Source: HGM11412 sp045651725 (lineage in GTDB: Bacteria > Bacillota > Clostridia > Christensenellales > Borkfalkiaceae). Taken from it: 64,000 bases of DNA. A program made the translations under genes and the position numbers. The notes beneath the pieces were generated by a model. It saw nothing but the letters and a program-made list of their open reading frames with translations. It ran no database searches and was not told where the DNA came from. This document shows, in pieces, positions 1 through 7,790 of the stretch; position 1 is the first letter of the stretch; every line of letters begins with the position of its first letter. Location of the stretch: NCBI GenBank assembly GCA_045651725.1, contig JAZRSX010000015.1:62001-126000 (forward strand). The letters are read 5' to 3'.

Positions 1-956
1 ATGCCAACGTCTACGTCACTACCCGTACAAACGGATATTGCAATAATGATATCGGCAAATTTTTCACCTTCAAGTAACTTATAGTATAAGTTAGACGCAA
101 TTTCTTCGCCCGTAGTGCCAAGTTTTAGAAAGTTTCCGCTTAATTTTTTAGCAACGGTATCGTCACACAAAAAATAGCATTTAAAACCTTCTTTACTCTT
201 TTGGTTATAATAATTTTGCGCGTTTATTAAGTCGTTATTCTCAAATAAAATAGTTTGACATTTTGGTTTATAGTGACTATATTTGCACCCTGGCGAGCGA
301 TTGACTTTGCCGTCGTTTTTATCGGCGTATTCGCAACGCCCTACGACGCTTTTAATCATATCGCGCGTTACAAGTCCACTTCTTAATATTATGGGTACGC
401 TCGTAGTTACGTCAAGCACGGTTGACTCTATACCGCCCTCACATTTACCGCCGTCTAAAATAAGTTCAATTTTGCCGTTTAAGTCGTTATAAACGTGCTT
501 ACTCGTTACGGGGCTAGTGTGTTTAGAAACGTTTGCCGATGGCGCGCAAATAGGCGCGTTTACGTACTTTAAAAACTCTTGCGCACCCTTGTGTGAAGGC
601 ACTCTTACGGCAAGAGTATCAAGCCCGCACGAAACTATGCTACTAACGGCATTTTTGCTTTTATAAACCATAGTTAACGGACCAGGTAAAAAGGCTTGTT
701 GCAACTTTTTAATATAGTCGTGTTCAACGTAAACTAAACTACTTAAATCAAAATCTTTGTGGATATGAACTATAAGCGGATTGTCGCTTGGTCGACCTTT
801 TGCTTCGTAAATTTTTTTGACGGCATTATCGTCGGTTGCAAGCGCGCCAAGTCCGTAAACGGTTTCCGTTGGAAAGGCAACAAGGTTACCGCTATCTATC
901 AAATTTTTTGCATAATTTAAAGAAAATTCGTCAATTTTAAGTATTTGTGTTTGCAT
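1..956 (-). CDS. L-threonylcarbamoyladenylate synthase (Sua5/YwlC), partial
   Basis: Makes threonylcarbamoyl-AMP from threonine, bicarbonate and ATP, the first step of t6A modification of ANN-decoding tRNAs in the cytoplasm. The reading frame is open from the ATG at 954-956 to the window edge, about 318 codons with no stop. Visible Sua5/YrdC features are an N-terminal segment reading FPTETVYGLGA, the nucleotide-binding KGRPSDNPLIVHI block near residue 55, and a CAPSANVS motif. The length past the catalytic domain fits the two-domain Sua5 type (about 340 residues), not the short YrdC type. It lies 9 bp downstream of dnaB and is probably the distal gene of that operon. The last residues lie outside the window. 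Confidence 0.93.
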   Translation of the reverse strand, partial: MQTQILKIDEFSLNYAKNLIDSGNLVAFPTETVYGLGALATDDNAVKKIYEAKGRPSDNPLIVHIHKDFDLSSLVYVEHDYIKKLQQAFLPGPLTMVYKSKNAVSSIVSCGLDTLAVRVPSHKGAQEFLKYVNAPICAPSANVSKHTSPVTSKHVYNDLNGKIELILDGGKCEGGIESTVLDVTTSVPIILRSGLVTRDMIKSVVGRCEYADKNDGKVNRSPGCKYSHYKPKCQTILFENNDLINAQNYYNQKSKEGFKCYFLCDDTVAKKLSGNFLKLGTTGEEIASNLYYKLLEGEKFADIIIAISVCTGSDVDVG

Positions 957-965
957 AAAACTCTC

Positions 966-2522
966 TTAAAAAATATCGTCGTCCGTTGGTGGTGGCGGTA
1001 TAAATTCGTCTTCTGGTGGCGCAATTTCTTCTTGCGGAGGCATAAAGTCGCTTTCGCTTAACTTTTGAAATCCGCCGTTTGAATTATTTTCGGGTGGTAT
1101 TTGATAGTTACTTTCGTTAAACGTAATATTAACGAATTTAGATAACGAACCCTTAAACATAACGTTGAACGACTCAACCGCACCGTTACGGTTTTTAGCA
1201 ATAATAATTTCAGTTTCGTCCTTTTTAACGGCATCTGGGTTTTCCATACCGTCCGGCGTTTTATCCGCTCTATGAATAAACGCAACGATGTCGGCATCTT
1301 GTTCAATAGCGCCCGATTCACGAAGGTTAGAAAGAACGGGTTTAGAACCTTTCTTTTCATTTTCACGGTTAAGTTGTGAAAGCGCGATAACAGGAACGTC
1401 AAGTTCCTTTGCAATCATTTTTAACCCGCGTGAAATTTCGGTTATTTCGGCTTGCCTACTTTCATTTGAAGTAACCGCCGTCATAAGTTGGATATGGTCT
1501 ACAACGATAAGGTCAAGCCTACCCTTAATTGACTTTAACCTACGGCATTTAGATAAAATATCGGGCACCGTAACGATAGAAGTATCGTCTATATATACGT
1601 TTGTAGAGTTTAAAAGTTTTTGTGCGTTCCAAATTTTTTGCCAATCGTGACTTTCCAACTTTCCGTCTCTAGCAATTTTAGAACTTACGCCACTAACCGA
1701 ATAAATCATACGTTCCGCAAGTTCTTGCTTTGTCATTTCAAGTGCAAAAACAGCGCAAACGGCATCGTTTTTAATAGCAACGTGTTCAACTATGTTCATA
1801 GCAAAAGTAGTTTTACCAACGGATGGTCTTGCGGCAATAATAACAAGGTTACCTTTATGTAAGCCCCTAGTCAACCTATCAAAACCGATAAAGCCCGTTT
1901 TTAAACCCTGATTAAAGTTTTTGTCTTTTTGAATATTGTTAAAAAGTTCAATAACGTCTTCAACTTCTTCGTTAAGGTTAGTAAGTGACGAGGTTGAAAT
2001 TTGTTCGCTTATATCGTATATTAACTTTTCTGCATAACTTAATGATTTTTGGCTATCCGTACTAATTTTAGCGTCTTTCGTGATAAGGTCTGCGCTTCTA
2101 ATAAGTTTACGCAAAATGCTATCGCGCTTAACGATTTTTAAATAGTATTCGTAGTTAGCCGCCGATGGAGTTGCGCGTGAAAGAACGGACAAATACTCTA
2201 TACCGCCCGCTTTTTCTAGCGTAGTTTTGCTTTCCATATCTTCCGCCAAAGACGCAAGGTCAACTTTCTTTCTCTTTTTAGCGGGTTCAACGGGTTTTTT
2301 ACTCATTTCGTCGGTTAACGTAACGATGTCAACGGGTCTATTGTCGTCTAACACGCTACAAATACTGTCAAAAACAAGTTTATGAGATTCCATATAAAAA
2401 TCGTCGCGCTTTAATTCCGCACGAATTTCATACTGCAACTCTTTGTCTATTAAAATAGAACCTAAAATACTTTGTTCTGCTTCCAAATTGTATGGAAGCG
2501 CTGAAATAACGTTATTTGCCAT
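966..2522 (-). CDS. dnaB: Replicative DNA helicase DnaB
   Basis: Hexameric 5'-3' helicase that unwinds DNA at the fork. The N-terminal DnaB domain (about residues 5-135) is followed by a RecA-type ATPase with Walker A ARPSVGKTT (about 231-239), Walker B LIVVDHIQL, and the downstream SQLNRE and LRESGAIEQDAD blocks. At 518 residues it exceeds the usual 440-470. The extra length comes from a lysine-rich insert (about 76-105) and a proline/acidic C-terminal tail of some 25 residues. The tail ends PPPPTDDDIF, which resembles the C-terminal acidic tip of single-stranded DNA-binding protein. It lies between pepF and sua5 on the minus strand; the loader pair dnaD-dnaI is at 11.7-14.1 kb. Confidence 0.97.
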   Translation of the reverse strand: MANNVISALPYNLEAEQSILGSILIDKELQYEIRAELKRDDFYMESHKLVFDSICSVLDDNRPVDIVTLTDEMSKKPVEPAKKRKKVDLASLAEDMESKTTLEKAGGIEYLSVLSRATPSAANYEYYLKIVKRDSILRKLIRSADLITKDAKISTDSQKSLSYAEKLIYDISEQISTSSLTNLNEEVEDVIELFNNIQKDKNFNQGLKTGFIGFDRLTRGLHKGNLVIIAARPSVGKTTFAMNIVEHVAIKNDAVCAVFALEMTKQELAERMIYSVSGVSSKIARDGKLESHDWQKIWNAQKLLNSTNVYIDDTSIVTVPDILSKCRRLKSIKGRLDLIVVDHIQLMTAVTSNESRQAEITEISRGLKMIAKELDVPVIALSQLNRENEKKGSKPVLSNLRESGAIEQDADIVAFIHRADKTPDGMENPDAVKKDETEIIIAKNRNGAVESFNVMFKGSLSKFVNITFNESNYQIPPENNSNGGFQKLSESDFMPPQEEIAPPEDEFIPPPPTDDDIF

Positions 2523-2542
2523 AATTTTACCTATATATAAAT

Positions 2543-4312
2543 TTAATCTAAACTTTTTAATTCTAAAAGCGCGTCTTTAAACGACTTCATTGCCATTTCG
2601 TAAGGCGCTTTCGTCATAAGGTCAACCCCAGCAATCTTTAATAAATTAGTAGGAGTATCGCTACAACCCGAAGATAAAAACTTAAAGTATTTATCAACCG
2701 CCACCTTTCCGTCTTTTAAAATATTTTCTGCAATATTTATTGCGCTTATTATACCCGTTGCGTATTTATAAACGTAAAACGCCGTATAAAAATGTGGTAT
2801 TCTTGCCCACTCGTAAGAAATTTCTTCGTTAGACTTTACAGCCTTGCCATAGTATTTTTTATTGAGTTCTAAATACTTTTCACTTAAAAATTCTTTGGTC
2901 AAAGAAACGCCGTTTTCCGCACTGCTATGCGCAATATACTCAAATTCCGCAAACATCGTTTGCCTAAATAAAGTCGTTCTTATAGTGTCAAGATAATACG
3001 AAAGCAAATACTTTTTAACGTTTTTATCTTTCGCCGTATTTATAAGATATTTTATAAGCAACACTTCGTTTACAGTCGACGCAACTTCGGCAACGAAAAT
3101 CTTATAGTCCGCCGTAGTTTGCGGTTGAGTTGCATTTGACTTATATGAGTGTATTGCGTGCCCTAATTCGTGGGCTATCGTAAATACAGAGTGAGTAGTT
3201 TTAGTGTGGTTTAAAAGCACGAACGGGTGTTTTAATCCGTAAGTTGAAACGCTATACGCACCCGAACGCTTGCCGTCGTTTTCGTAAACGTCTATCCACC
3301 TTTCGTCGCGCGCACGCGTTAAAAGGTTTTTATAGTCTTCGCCAAGTGGTTTTAAGCCTTCTATAACAAGGTTGTAAGCGTCTTCGTAATCAAGCGCAAT
3401 TTCAGCGTCTTTAACGAGTGGCACGTACAAGTCGTACATATTAAGCGTTCCGCCCAAAACCGACTTTCTATACCTAACGTAACCGTGCAAAGTTGAAAGG
3501 TTTGCGTTTACGCTTTTTAAAAGTTGAGCATATACCTTTTTATCAACTTCTTCGCTAAAAAGCGCCTTGTCTAAACAACTTTCAAAGTTTCTTGCACGCG
3601 ATATAAACACGTTTTTTTCTACGTTGCCTTTATAAGTTGCCGTTATGGTGTTTAGCACCTTTTTATATGCGTTGTAGTATGCTTTAAAAGCCTTTTTTCT
3701 TACGTTTTTGTTTGGATTTTGTAAAAGTAAAGAGAAAGTTGCTTGCGTTACCTTAACCTTTTTATTATCTACGATAATAGTTGGAAAGTCAAGGTCTACG
3801 TTATCTATCATAGAAAAGATATCGTGGTATCCGCCTAAAACCTTACCGCTTAAAGCAAGAAGTTTTTCGCAATCTTCACTTAAAATGTGTGGTTTATAGT
3901 CTTTAATTCTTTGTAAATCACGCTTGTATAACTTTAAACTTTCGTCGTTTATTAAAGAATTTAAAACACTTTCTTCAAGAGCCGTAATTTCAACGTCTAT
4001 AAACGAAGTTTCCGTTGAAAATTTTACGCCTAAATTATCGACCTTTCCGCTTAATTCGTTGGCAACTCTATCGTCGGCGTTTTCGTCTCTACGCATCATA
4101 GCGTAAACGGATAGGTTCTCTAATTTTAAAAACAAAGCGTAAAGTTTTTTATAACATTCCCCTACGCAAAGCGCATTGTTTAATTTACCTTTAAACTCCG
4201 AAAAATCTATTTCTTTTTCTAAAATTTCACACTCTTTATAAAATTCTTCGTCATTTTTATAAACGTCGCTAATATTCCATTTATACTTTTCGTTTATTTC
4301 ACTTCGTTTCAT
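2543..4312 (-). CDS. pepF: Oligoendopeptidase F (M3B metallopeptidase)
   Basis: Cytoplasmic zinc peptidase that cleaves short oligopeptides. At 589 residues it matches the M3B family length. The zinc site HELGH is near residue 380, followed by the family-typical segment ending FVAEVASTVNE, which holds the third zinc ligand, and by a C-terminal helical region with HFYTAFYVYKYATG. There is no signal peptide, consistent with the cytoplasm. The start codon overlaps the stop of the upstream 171-residue membrane protein by 4 bp (ATGA), so the two are probably translationally coupled. dnaB follows after 20 bp. Confidence 0.95.
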   Translation of the reverse strand: MKRSEINEKYKWNISDVYKNDEEFYKECEILEKEIDFSEFKGKLNNALCVGECYKKLYALFLKLENLSVYAMMRRDENADDRVANELSGKVDNLGVKFSTETSFIDVEITALEESVLNSLINDESLKLYKRDLQRIKDYKPHILSEDCEKLLALSGKVLGGYHDIFSMIDNVDLDFPTIIVDNKKVKVTQATFSLLLQNPNKNVRKKAFKAYYNAYKKVLNTITATYKGNVEKNVFISRARNFESCLDKALFSEEVDKKVYAQLLKSVNANLSTLHGYVRYRKSVLGGTLNMYDLYVPLVKDAEIALDYEDAYNLVIEGLKPLGEDYKNLLTRARDERWIDVYENDGKRSGAYSVSTYGLKHPFVLLNHTKTTHSVFTIAHELGHAIHSYKSNATQPQTTADYKIFVAEVASTVNEVLLIKYLINTAKDKNVKKYLLSYYLDTIRTTLFRQTMFAEFEYIAHSSAENGVSLTKEFLSEKYLELNKKYYGKAVKSNEEISYEWARIPHFYTAFYVYKYATGIISAINIAENILKDGKVAVDKYFKFLSSGCSDTPTNLLKIAGVDLMTKAPYEMAMKSFKDALLELKSLD

Positions 4313-4824
4313 AAGTCACTCCTTTTATAAGCCGTTAAAAAGTTTGAAGAAGTAGTTATAGTTAAAATTTCGTCTACTTTAAAATCTAAATCTTTAAACT
4401 CACAGTCTACTAAAACCGTTCTTTCAACGTAGTCGTTTTCGGTGTTAGACCACTCTAAAACGTCAATCGTGTAATAGTCGATTTTGTTTGTTTGCGTTTG
4501 ATAATGAATTCTAATTACCGTTACTGACGACGTCGTTTTTCTTTTTATCATAGTTTGGCTTACGAACTTATAATATTCGCTAACTTTACCGTAAGTTATT
4601 TGCAAATACAAAAACGAAAATACCGTAAATAGTACGCCCGTTGCATATAAAATTATCGTTAAAAGCGTTTTATATTCGTGCATATATGGTAAATATGCGT
4701 TAAACCCTATAACCACAACTTCAATTAAAACGCACACCGCTAAAATGATAAAATATATAGTTAAAAGTTTGTTTTTTTGCCTTTTTATTTTTTCAAGGTA
4801 TTCGTTTGTGTAAAAATTCGTCAT
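4309..4824 (-). CDS. Two-TM membrane protein, unknown
   Basis: I do not recognise this family. The 171-residue protein has a short basic N-terminus, two hydrophobic spans (about residues 21-46 and 54-76), and a soluble C-terminal half of about 90 residues that looks like a small beta-rich domain (HYQTQTNKIDYYTIDVLEW). The positive charges before the first span suggest both ends are cytoplasmic. It overlaps pepF by 4 bp and sits 25 bp after another small membrane protein, inside the lepB-pepF operon. No catalytic motif is visible. Confidence 0.75.
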   Translation of the reverse strand: MTNFYTNEYLEKIKRQKNKLLTIYFIILAVCVLIEVVVIGFNAYLPYMHEYKTLLTIILYATGVLFTVFSFLYLQITYGKVSEYYKFVSQTMIKRKTTSSVTVIRIHYQTQTNKIDYYTIDVLEWSNTENDYVERTVLVDCEFKDLDFKVDEILTITTSSNFLTAYKRSDL

Positions 4825-4849
4825 AATTTTAACCTTTTTTATTTAATAT

Positions 4850-5227
4850 TTAATCTTTTTTATCCGTTCTTACGTATTTTAAACCGCTTTCGGTTTTTAA
4901 AAACAATTCGTATCTATCTTCGTATTCGGCAAAGACGTATCTATCGTCTTGCTTAACGGCAAAATATATAGGATATTTATTTTTTGATTTTTTTTGTTCG
5001 CCTCTTTCTTTTGTGGGCGGTTCTTTTTTCTTACTTACCCGTTTAGTCGTAAATAGACTATAAATTGAGTAAAGTATGGTAACAATCGTAAGCGTTACTG
5101 TTATTCCAAAAGTTAAACTGCCGTAAGTTACGTCTTTATTTAAAAAGAACATAACGGCATAAAAAATTGCAATAAGGGGTAGCGGATACAATTTTGACTT
5201 AATTAAAAATTTAATTATCTTCTTCAT
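4850..5227 (-). CDS. Small two-TM membrane protein, unknown
   Basis: 125 residues with two predicted transmembrane segments (about 14-29 and 37-61). They are followed by a highly basic linker (KKKEPPTKERGEQKKSKNK, about 67-85) and a short C-terminal domain. The start overlaps the end of lepB by 17 bp, so translation is probably coupled to the signal peptidase. I recognise no family. Its place between lepB and a second small membrane protein suggests a co-expressed envelope function, but this is only inference from position. Confidence 0.72.
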   Translation of the reverse strand: MKKIIKFLIKSKLYPLPLIAIFYAVMFFLNKDVTYGSLTFGITVTLTIVTILYSIYSLFTTKRVSKKKEPPTKERGEQKKSKNKYPIYFAVKQDDRYVFAEYEDRYELFLKTESGLKYVRTDKKD

Positions 5228-5840
5228 TTTTACCTAAATTATCAAATAAAAATTTAGTTACGCCACGCATTTTTATAAACACTTCGTGCACAACGCCTTT
5301 AACTTGCGATTTTTTAACACAGCCAAAGTCCCTACTGTCGTAACTTTCCAAGCGGTTATCCCCCATAACGAAGATTTCATCTTCGCCAACGACGTAAGAC
5401 GGCTTGCCCCTATACTCTGTAAACCCACCTTCTTTAACGTAGGGTTCAACAAGTTTTTGCCTTATGACTTCGCCCTTATATATAATATAAACACAGTATT
5501 CACCCGTCTTTTTATCTTGTTCAAAAATGATTTTGTCGCCTTCCGTTGCAATAACCCTTTTAACGTAGTCTTTATCAGCGCTGTATTTAAAAATTACGAC
5601 GTCGCCCCTATGAATAGGCGCTAACTTGTCCGCCAAAACGATATCGTCGTTAAAAAGCGTGTTTTCCATAGAAACGTTTTGAACTTTATAAACGGATAGC
5701 CAAACGTTAGTTACGAAGAACGTAAAAATTAGCAAGGCAATTAAAGTGGCGATAAAAGTAACGTCACTTCTAAACTTTTTTTGTGCATTTTCTTCTGTAA
5801 TTAACAATTCCGGTTCAAAATTACTCATATTTTTTTCCAT
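5211..5840 (-). CDS. lepB: Signal peptidase I
   Basis: Membrane serine protease that removes signal peptides from secreted preproteins. At 209 residues it has one N-terminal transmembrane segment (about 28-50), then the catalytic serine in VSMENTL (Ser57) and the catalytic lysine in DYVKRVIA (Lys94). The GDN box (FVMGDNRLESYDSRDFG) comes later, so all family boxes are present. An alternative ATG four codons downstream (5828) overlaps the stop of the DUF951 gene; neither start has a strong ribosome-binding site. Sequence features do not show whether it also processes the SipW-type precursors encoded beyond 59 kb. Confidence 0.95.
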   Translation of the reverse strand: MEKNMSNFEPELLITEENAQKKFRSDVTFIATLIALLIFTFFVTNVWLSVYKVQNVSMENTLFNDDIVLADKLAPIHRGDVVIFKYSADKDYVKRVIATEGDKIIFEQDKKTGEYCVYIIYKGEVIRQKLVEPYVKEGGFTEYRGKPSYVVGEDEIFVMGDNRLESYDSRDFGCVKKSQVKGVVHEVFIKMRGVTKFLFDNLGKNEEDN

Positions 5841-6006
5841 TTACGGTTTTTACGCTTTTTTTAAATTCGTCAAGCGTAAACATTACGACTTTATTACACT
5901 TGTCGCACCTTAATTTTATATCGGCACCCGTCCTAACACACGTCCACTCGTTATTTTTGCAAGGGTGATTTTTTTTAGTTATAACTTTGTCGTTAATTTG
6001 TAGCAT
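5821..6006 (-). CDS. DUF951 family protein
   Basis: 61-residue cytoplasmic protein matching the DUF951 (YyzM-like) pattern: basic and polar start, KKNHPCKNNEWTCVRTGADI, then a CDKC pair and a hydrophobic strand with VMFTLDEFKK. The cysteines (one in HPC, two in CDKC) suggest a small zinc-binding fold. Its function is unknown in the family as far as I know. It lies between the hydrolase-like gene and lepB and overlaps lepB at its 3' end, so it belongs to the same operon. Confidence 0.88.
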   Translation of the reverse strand: MLQINDKVITKKNHPCKNNEWTCVRTGADIKLRCDKCNKVVMFTLDEFKKSVKTVNGKKYE

Positions 6007-6012
6007 ATTGCC

Positions 6013-7671
6013 TCATAGTAAAATAAAGTTGTTTATCATAAACGCGCCAAGCGAAGATATTGAAATTGATATAATTTTATCGTATTCGCGTATACCTTTT
6101 GCGTTTTCGTCTTTAAAATCAGACAAAAACAACTGTACGTTTTGCCAATAGTCGCCACCCCTTATAGCAACTTCTTTAAAGTAAACTTCTCCCGTTAAAA
6201 GTTTAATTTCTACGCTCAAAGTGTCGTTAAACGAAGACGCAACGTCAAACTTTAAAAAAGAACTTTCTTCTATCGTATCCGCAATTTTTCTAACTGCATA
6301 AGTCGTTAAAGTATTTGAAGAATATATGCCCTTTATGTTAAAAGGCCCTTCTTTTATAGCGTATAACGACGACGAAAAGACGTTGCCCATAAGTTCGGTT
6401 TTTACGTTTTCTACGATAAAGTTTGCAGGTTGTTTAAACGAACTAAAAAGTACTGACGGAGTTTTTGATAGCGACTTTATGCCCAACTTTTTAAAACTAA
6501 ACTTTGAACTTATCGTAAAGCCGTTTTTATACTTGACTATTGCAAACGCAATTTCAAAATCAACGTTTCCGTAAGCCTTGCGCCTAAAATTGTATTTCCC
6601 GCTTTCGGTTATTGTTGGAGTTACGTTATACCACACCCTGTCGTTAGTGTTATAAGTATTGCTACTTGACAAAACGTGAACTACGTCAACGGCGTTTTTG
6701 CCGTAATAATCGACGGTGTAAATAATGTCTTCTTCGTCACAATCTATTTCAATCGTTGGCGTTTTTGGCAAAGTGACGCTTTCTTTTGCTATAAATTTTG
6801 CAAAAAACAAGTCGACGTCTTTAAGGCAGTTTTCGTCAAGCACGTCTTTTGCAATGGTTATAAAGTTAAACCAAGTCGTGTCTTGATTTGGCAATCTTAA
6901 CAGCGTTTCAATAGACCTTTCGGCATCAAAATTATCGCTATTAGTCGCGCCTAAAAATAATACGGGGCAAGTAACGTAAGTTGCGTAAGATTGTGCTTCA
7001 ATACCCGCAATAAACCTATACCTTTCTTCGTCGAGTTCTATGCCTTTTTTAACTTCTTCGTATTTGTTTACGCCCTTGTACGCAAGCCAACCTGCGCCGA
7101 ATAAAAAGATTGCACAGTCAACGCGCTTGTCGGTTGCCGAAAGTTGCCACAACACGTTTGCGCTATATCTATTTGCAATTACGCCCACTTTTCCGTTTGG
7201 CTTTTTACTTTTTAGGTAAGAAACGGCGTATCTTGCAACGGCAGTCCACTCATACCAACAAGTTTGATTTGCCAAATTGTAAGCGTGTTCAAAAGTGTCG
7301 CCACGCTTAATATAGTTAGCGTATGAAATTTCTTCGGGATATTTAGTGTATTCGCCGTCCCCACCGTTTTCGCCACGCAAATCAACGGCTAAAACGTCGT
7401 AACCTTGACTAACGAAGTGGTTAACTAATTCGCCGTCAATTTTGTCCGCCACGTCGGAAAGAACTAATATAGAGCCCTTACTTTTACACTTTTGCTCAAC
7501 GAATAAACCGTATATTCTAACTCGGTTAGCGCCTACTTGACGACCCGAAAAATACACGTTAGTATACGTTGCGTTTTGAAGCGTAAACGAATTTAGTTTT
7601 ACTTCTTTAAGCGCAAGCGTATCGTCAAACGAATTCCACAAGGTTATAGGGGTTAAAATTGTTTCTGCCAT
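6013..7671 (-). CDS. Alpha/beta-hydrolase-fold protein, probably catalytically altered
   Basis: 552 residues. Residues about 50-300 have the alpha/beta-hydrolase layout of the acetyl-xylan-esterase/dienelactone-hydrolase type: GSILVLSDVAD, the oxyanion-loop-like strand GYDVLAVDLRGENGGDGEY, a helix with WYEWTAVARYAVSYLK, and a strand VGVIANRYSAN where the nucleophile elbow GxSxG should be. The serine is not in place there, and no histidine follows the late strand. The C-terminal part (about 310-552) is a beta-rich module with no hydrophobic anchor. There is no signal peptide. It is the first gene of the operon reading towards lepB, pepF and dnaB. An inactive or re-purposed hydrolase fold is inferred. 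Confidence 0.75.
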   Translation of the reverse strand: MAETILTPITLWNSFDDTLALKEVKLNSFTLQNATYTNVYFSGRQVGANRVRIYGLFVEQKCKSKGSILVLSDVADKIDGELVNHFVSQGYDVLAVDLRGENGGDGEYTKYPEEISYANYIKRGDTFEHAYNLANQTCWYEWTAVARYAVSYLKSKKPNGKVGVIANRYSANVLWQLSATDKRVDCAIFLFGAGWLAYKGVNKYEEVKKGIELDEERYRFIAGIEAQSYATYVTCPVLFLGATNSDNFDAERSIETLLRLPNQDTTWFNFITIAKDVLDENCLKDVDLFFAKFIAKESVTLPKTPTIEIDCDEEDIIYTVDYYGKNAVDVVHVLSSSNTYNTNDRVWYNVTPTITESGKYNFRRKAYGNVDFEIAFAIVKYKNGFTISSKFSFKKLGIKSLSKTPSVLFSSFKQPANFIVENVKTELMGNVFSSSLYAIKEGPFNIKGIYSSNTLTTYAVRKIADTIEESSFLKFDVASSFNDTLSVEIKLLTGEVYFKEVAIRGGDYWQNVQLFLSDFKDENAKGIREYDKIISISISSLGAFMINNFILL

Positions 7672-7790
7672 AATATCCTTTTTGTTTCAAACTTGTAGTT
7701 TGGTGTTTTCCTTTACCTTTTTGATTTATTAAATCGCTTTTAACTTTAAAAAACTAATTTGCTTTGCAGTATAATCTTTCGCTTAATTTT

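Noticed and set aside
5211..5840. SipW-type signal peptidase for the array
   Set aside because: Catalytic lysine is present (Lys94), whereas SipW/ER-type enzymes carry histidine at that place, so this is an ordinary signal peptidase I.
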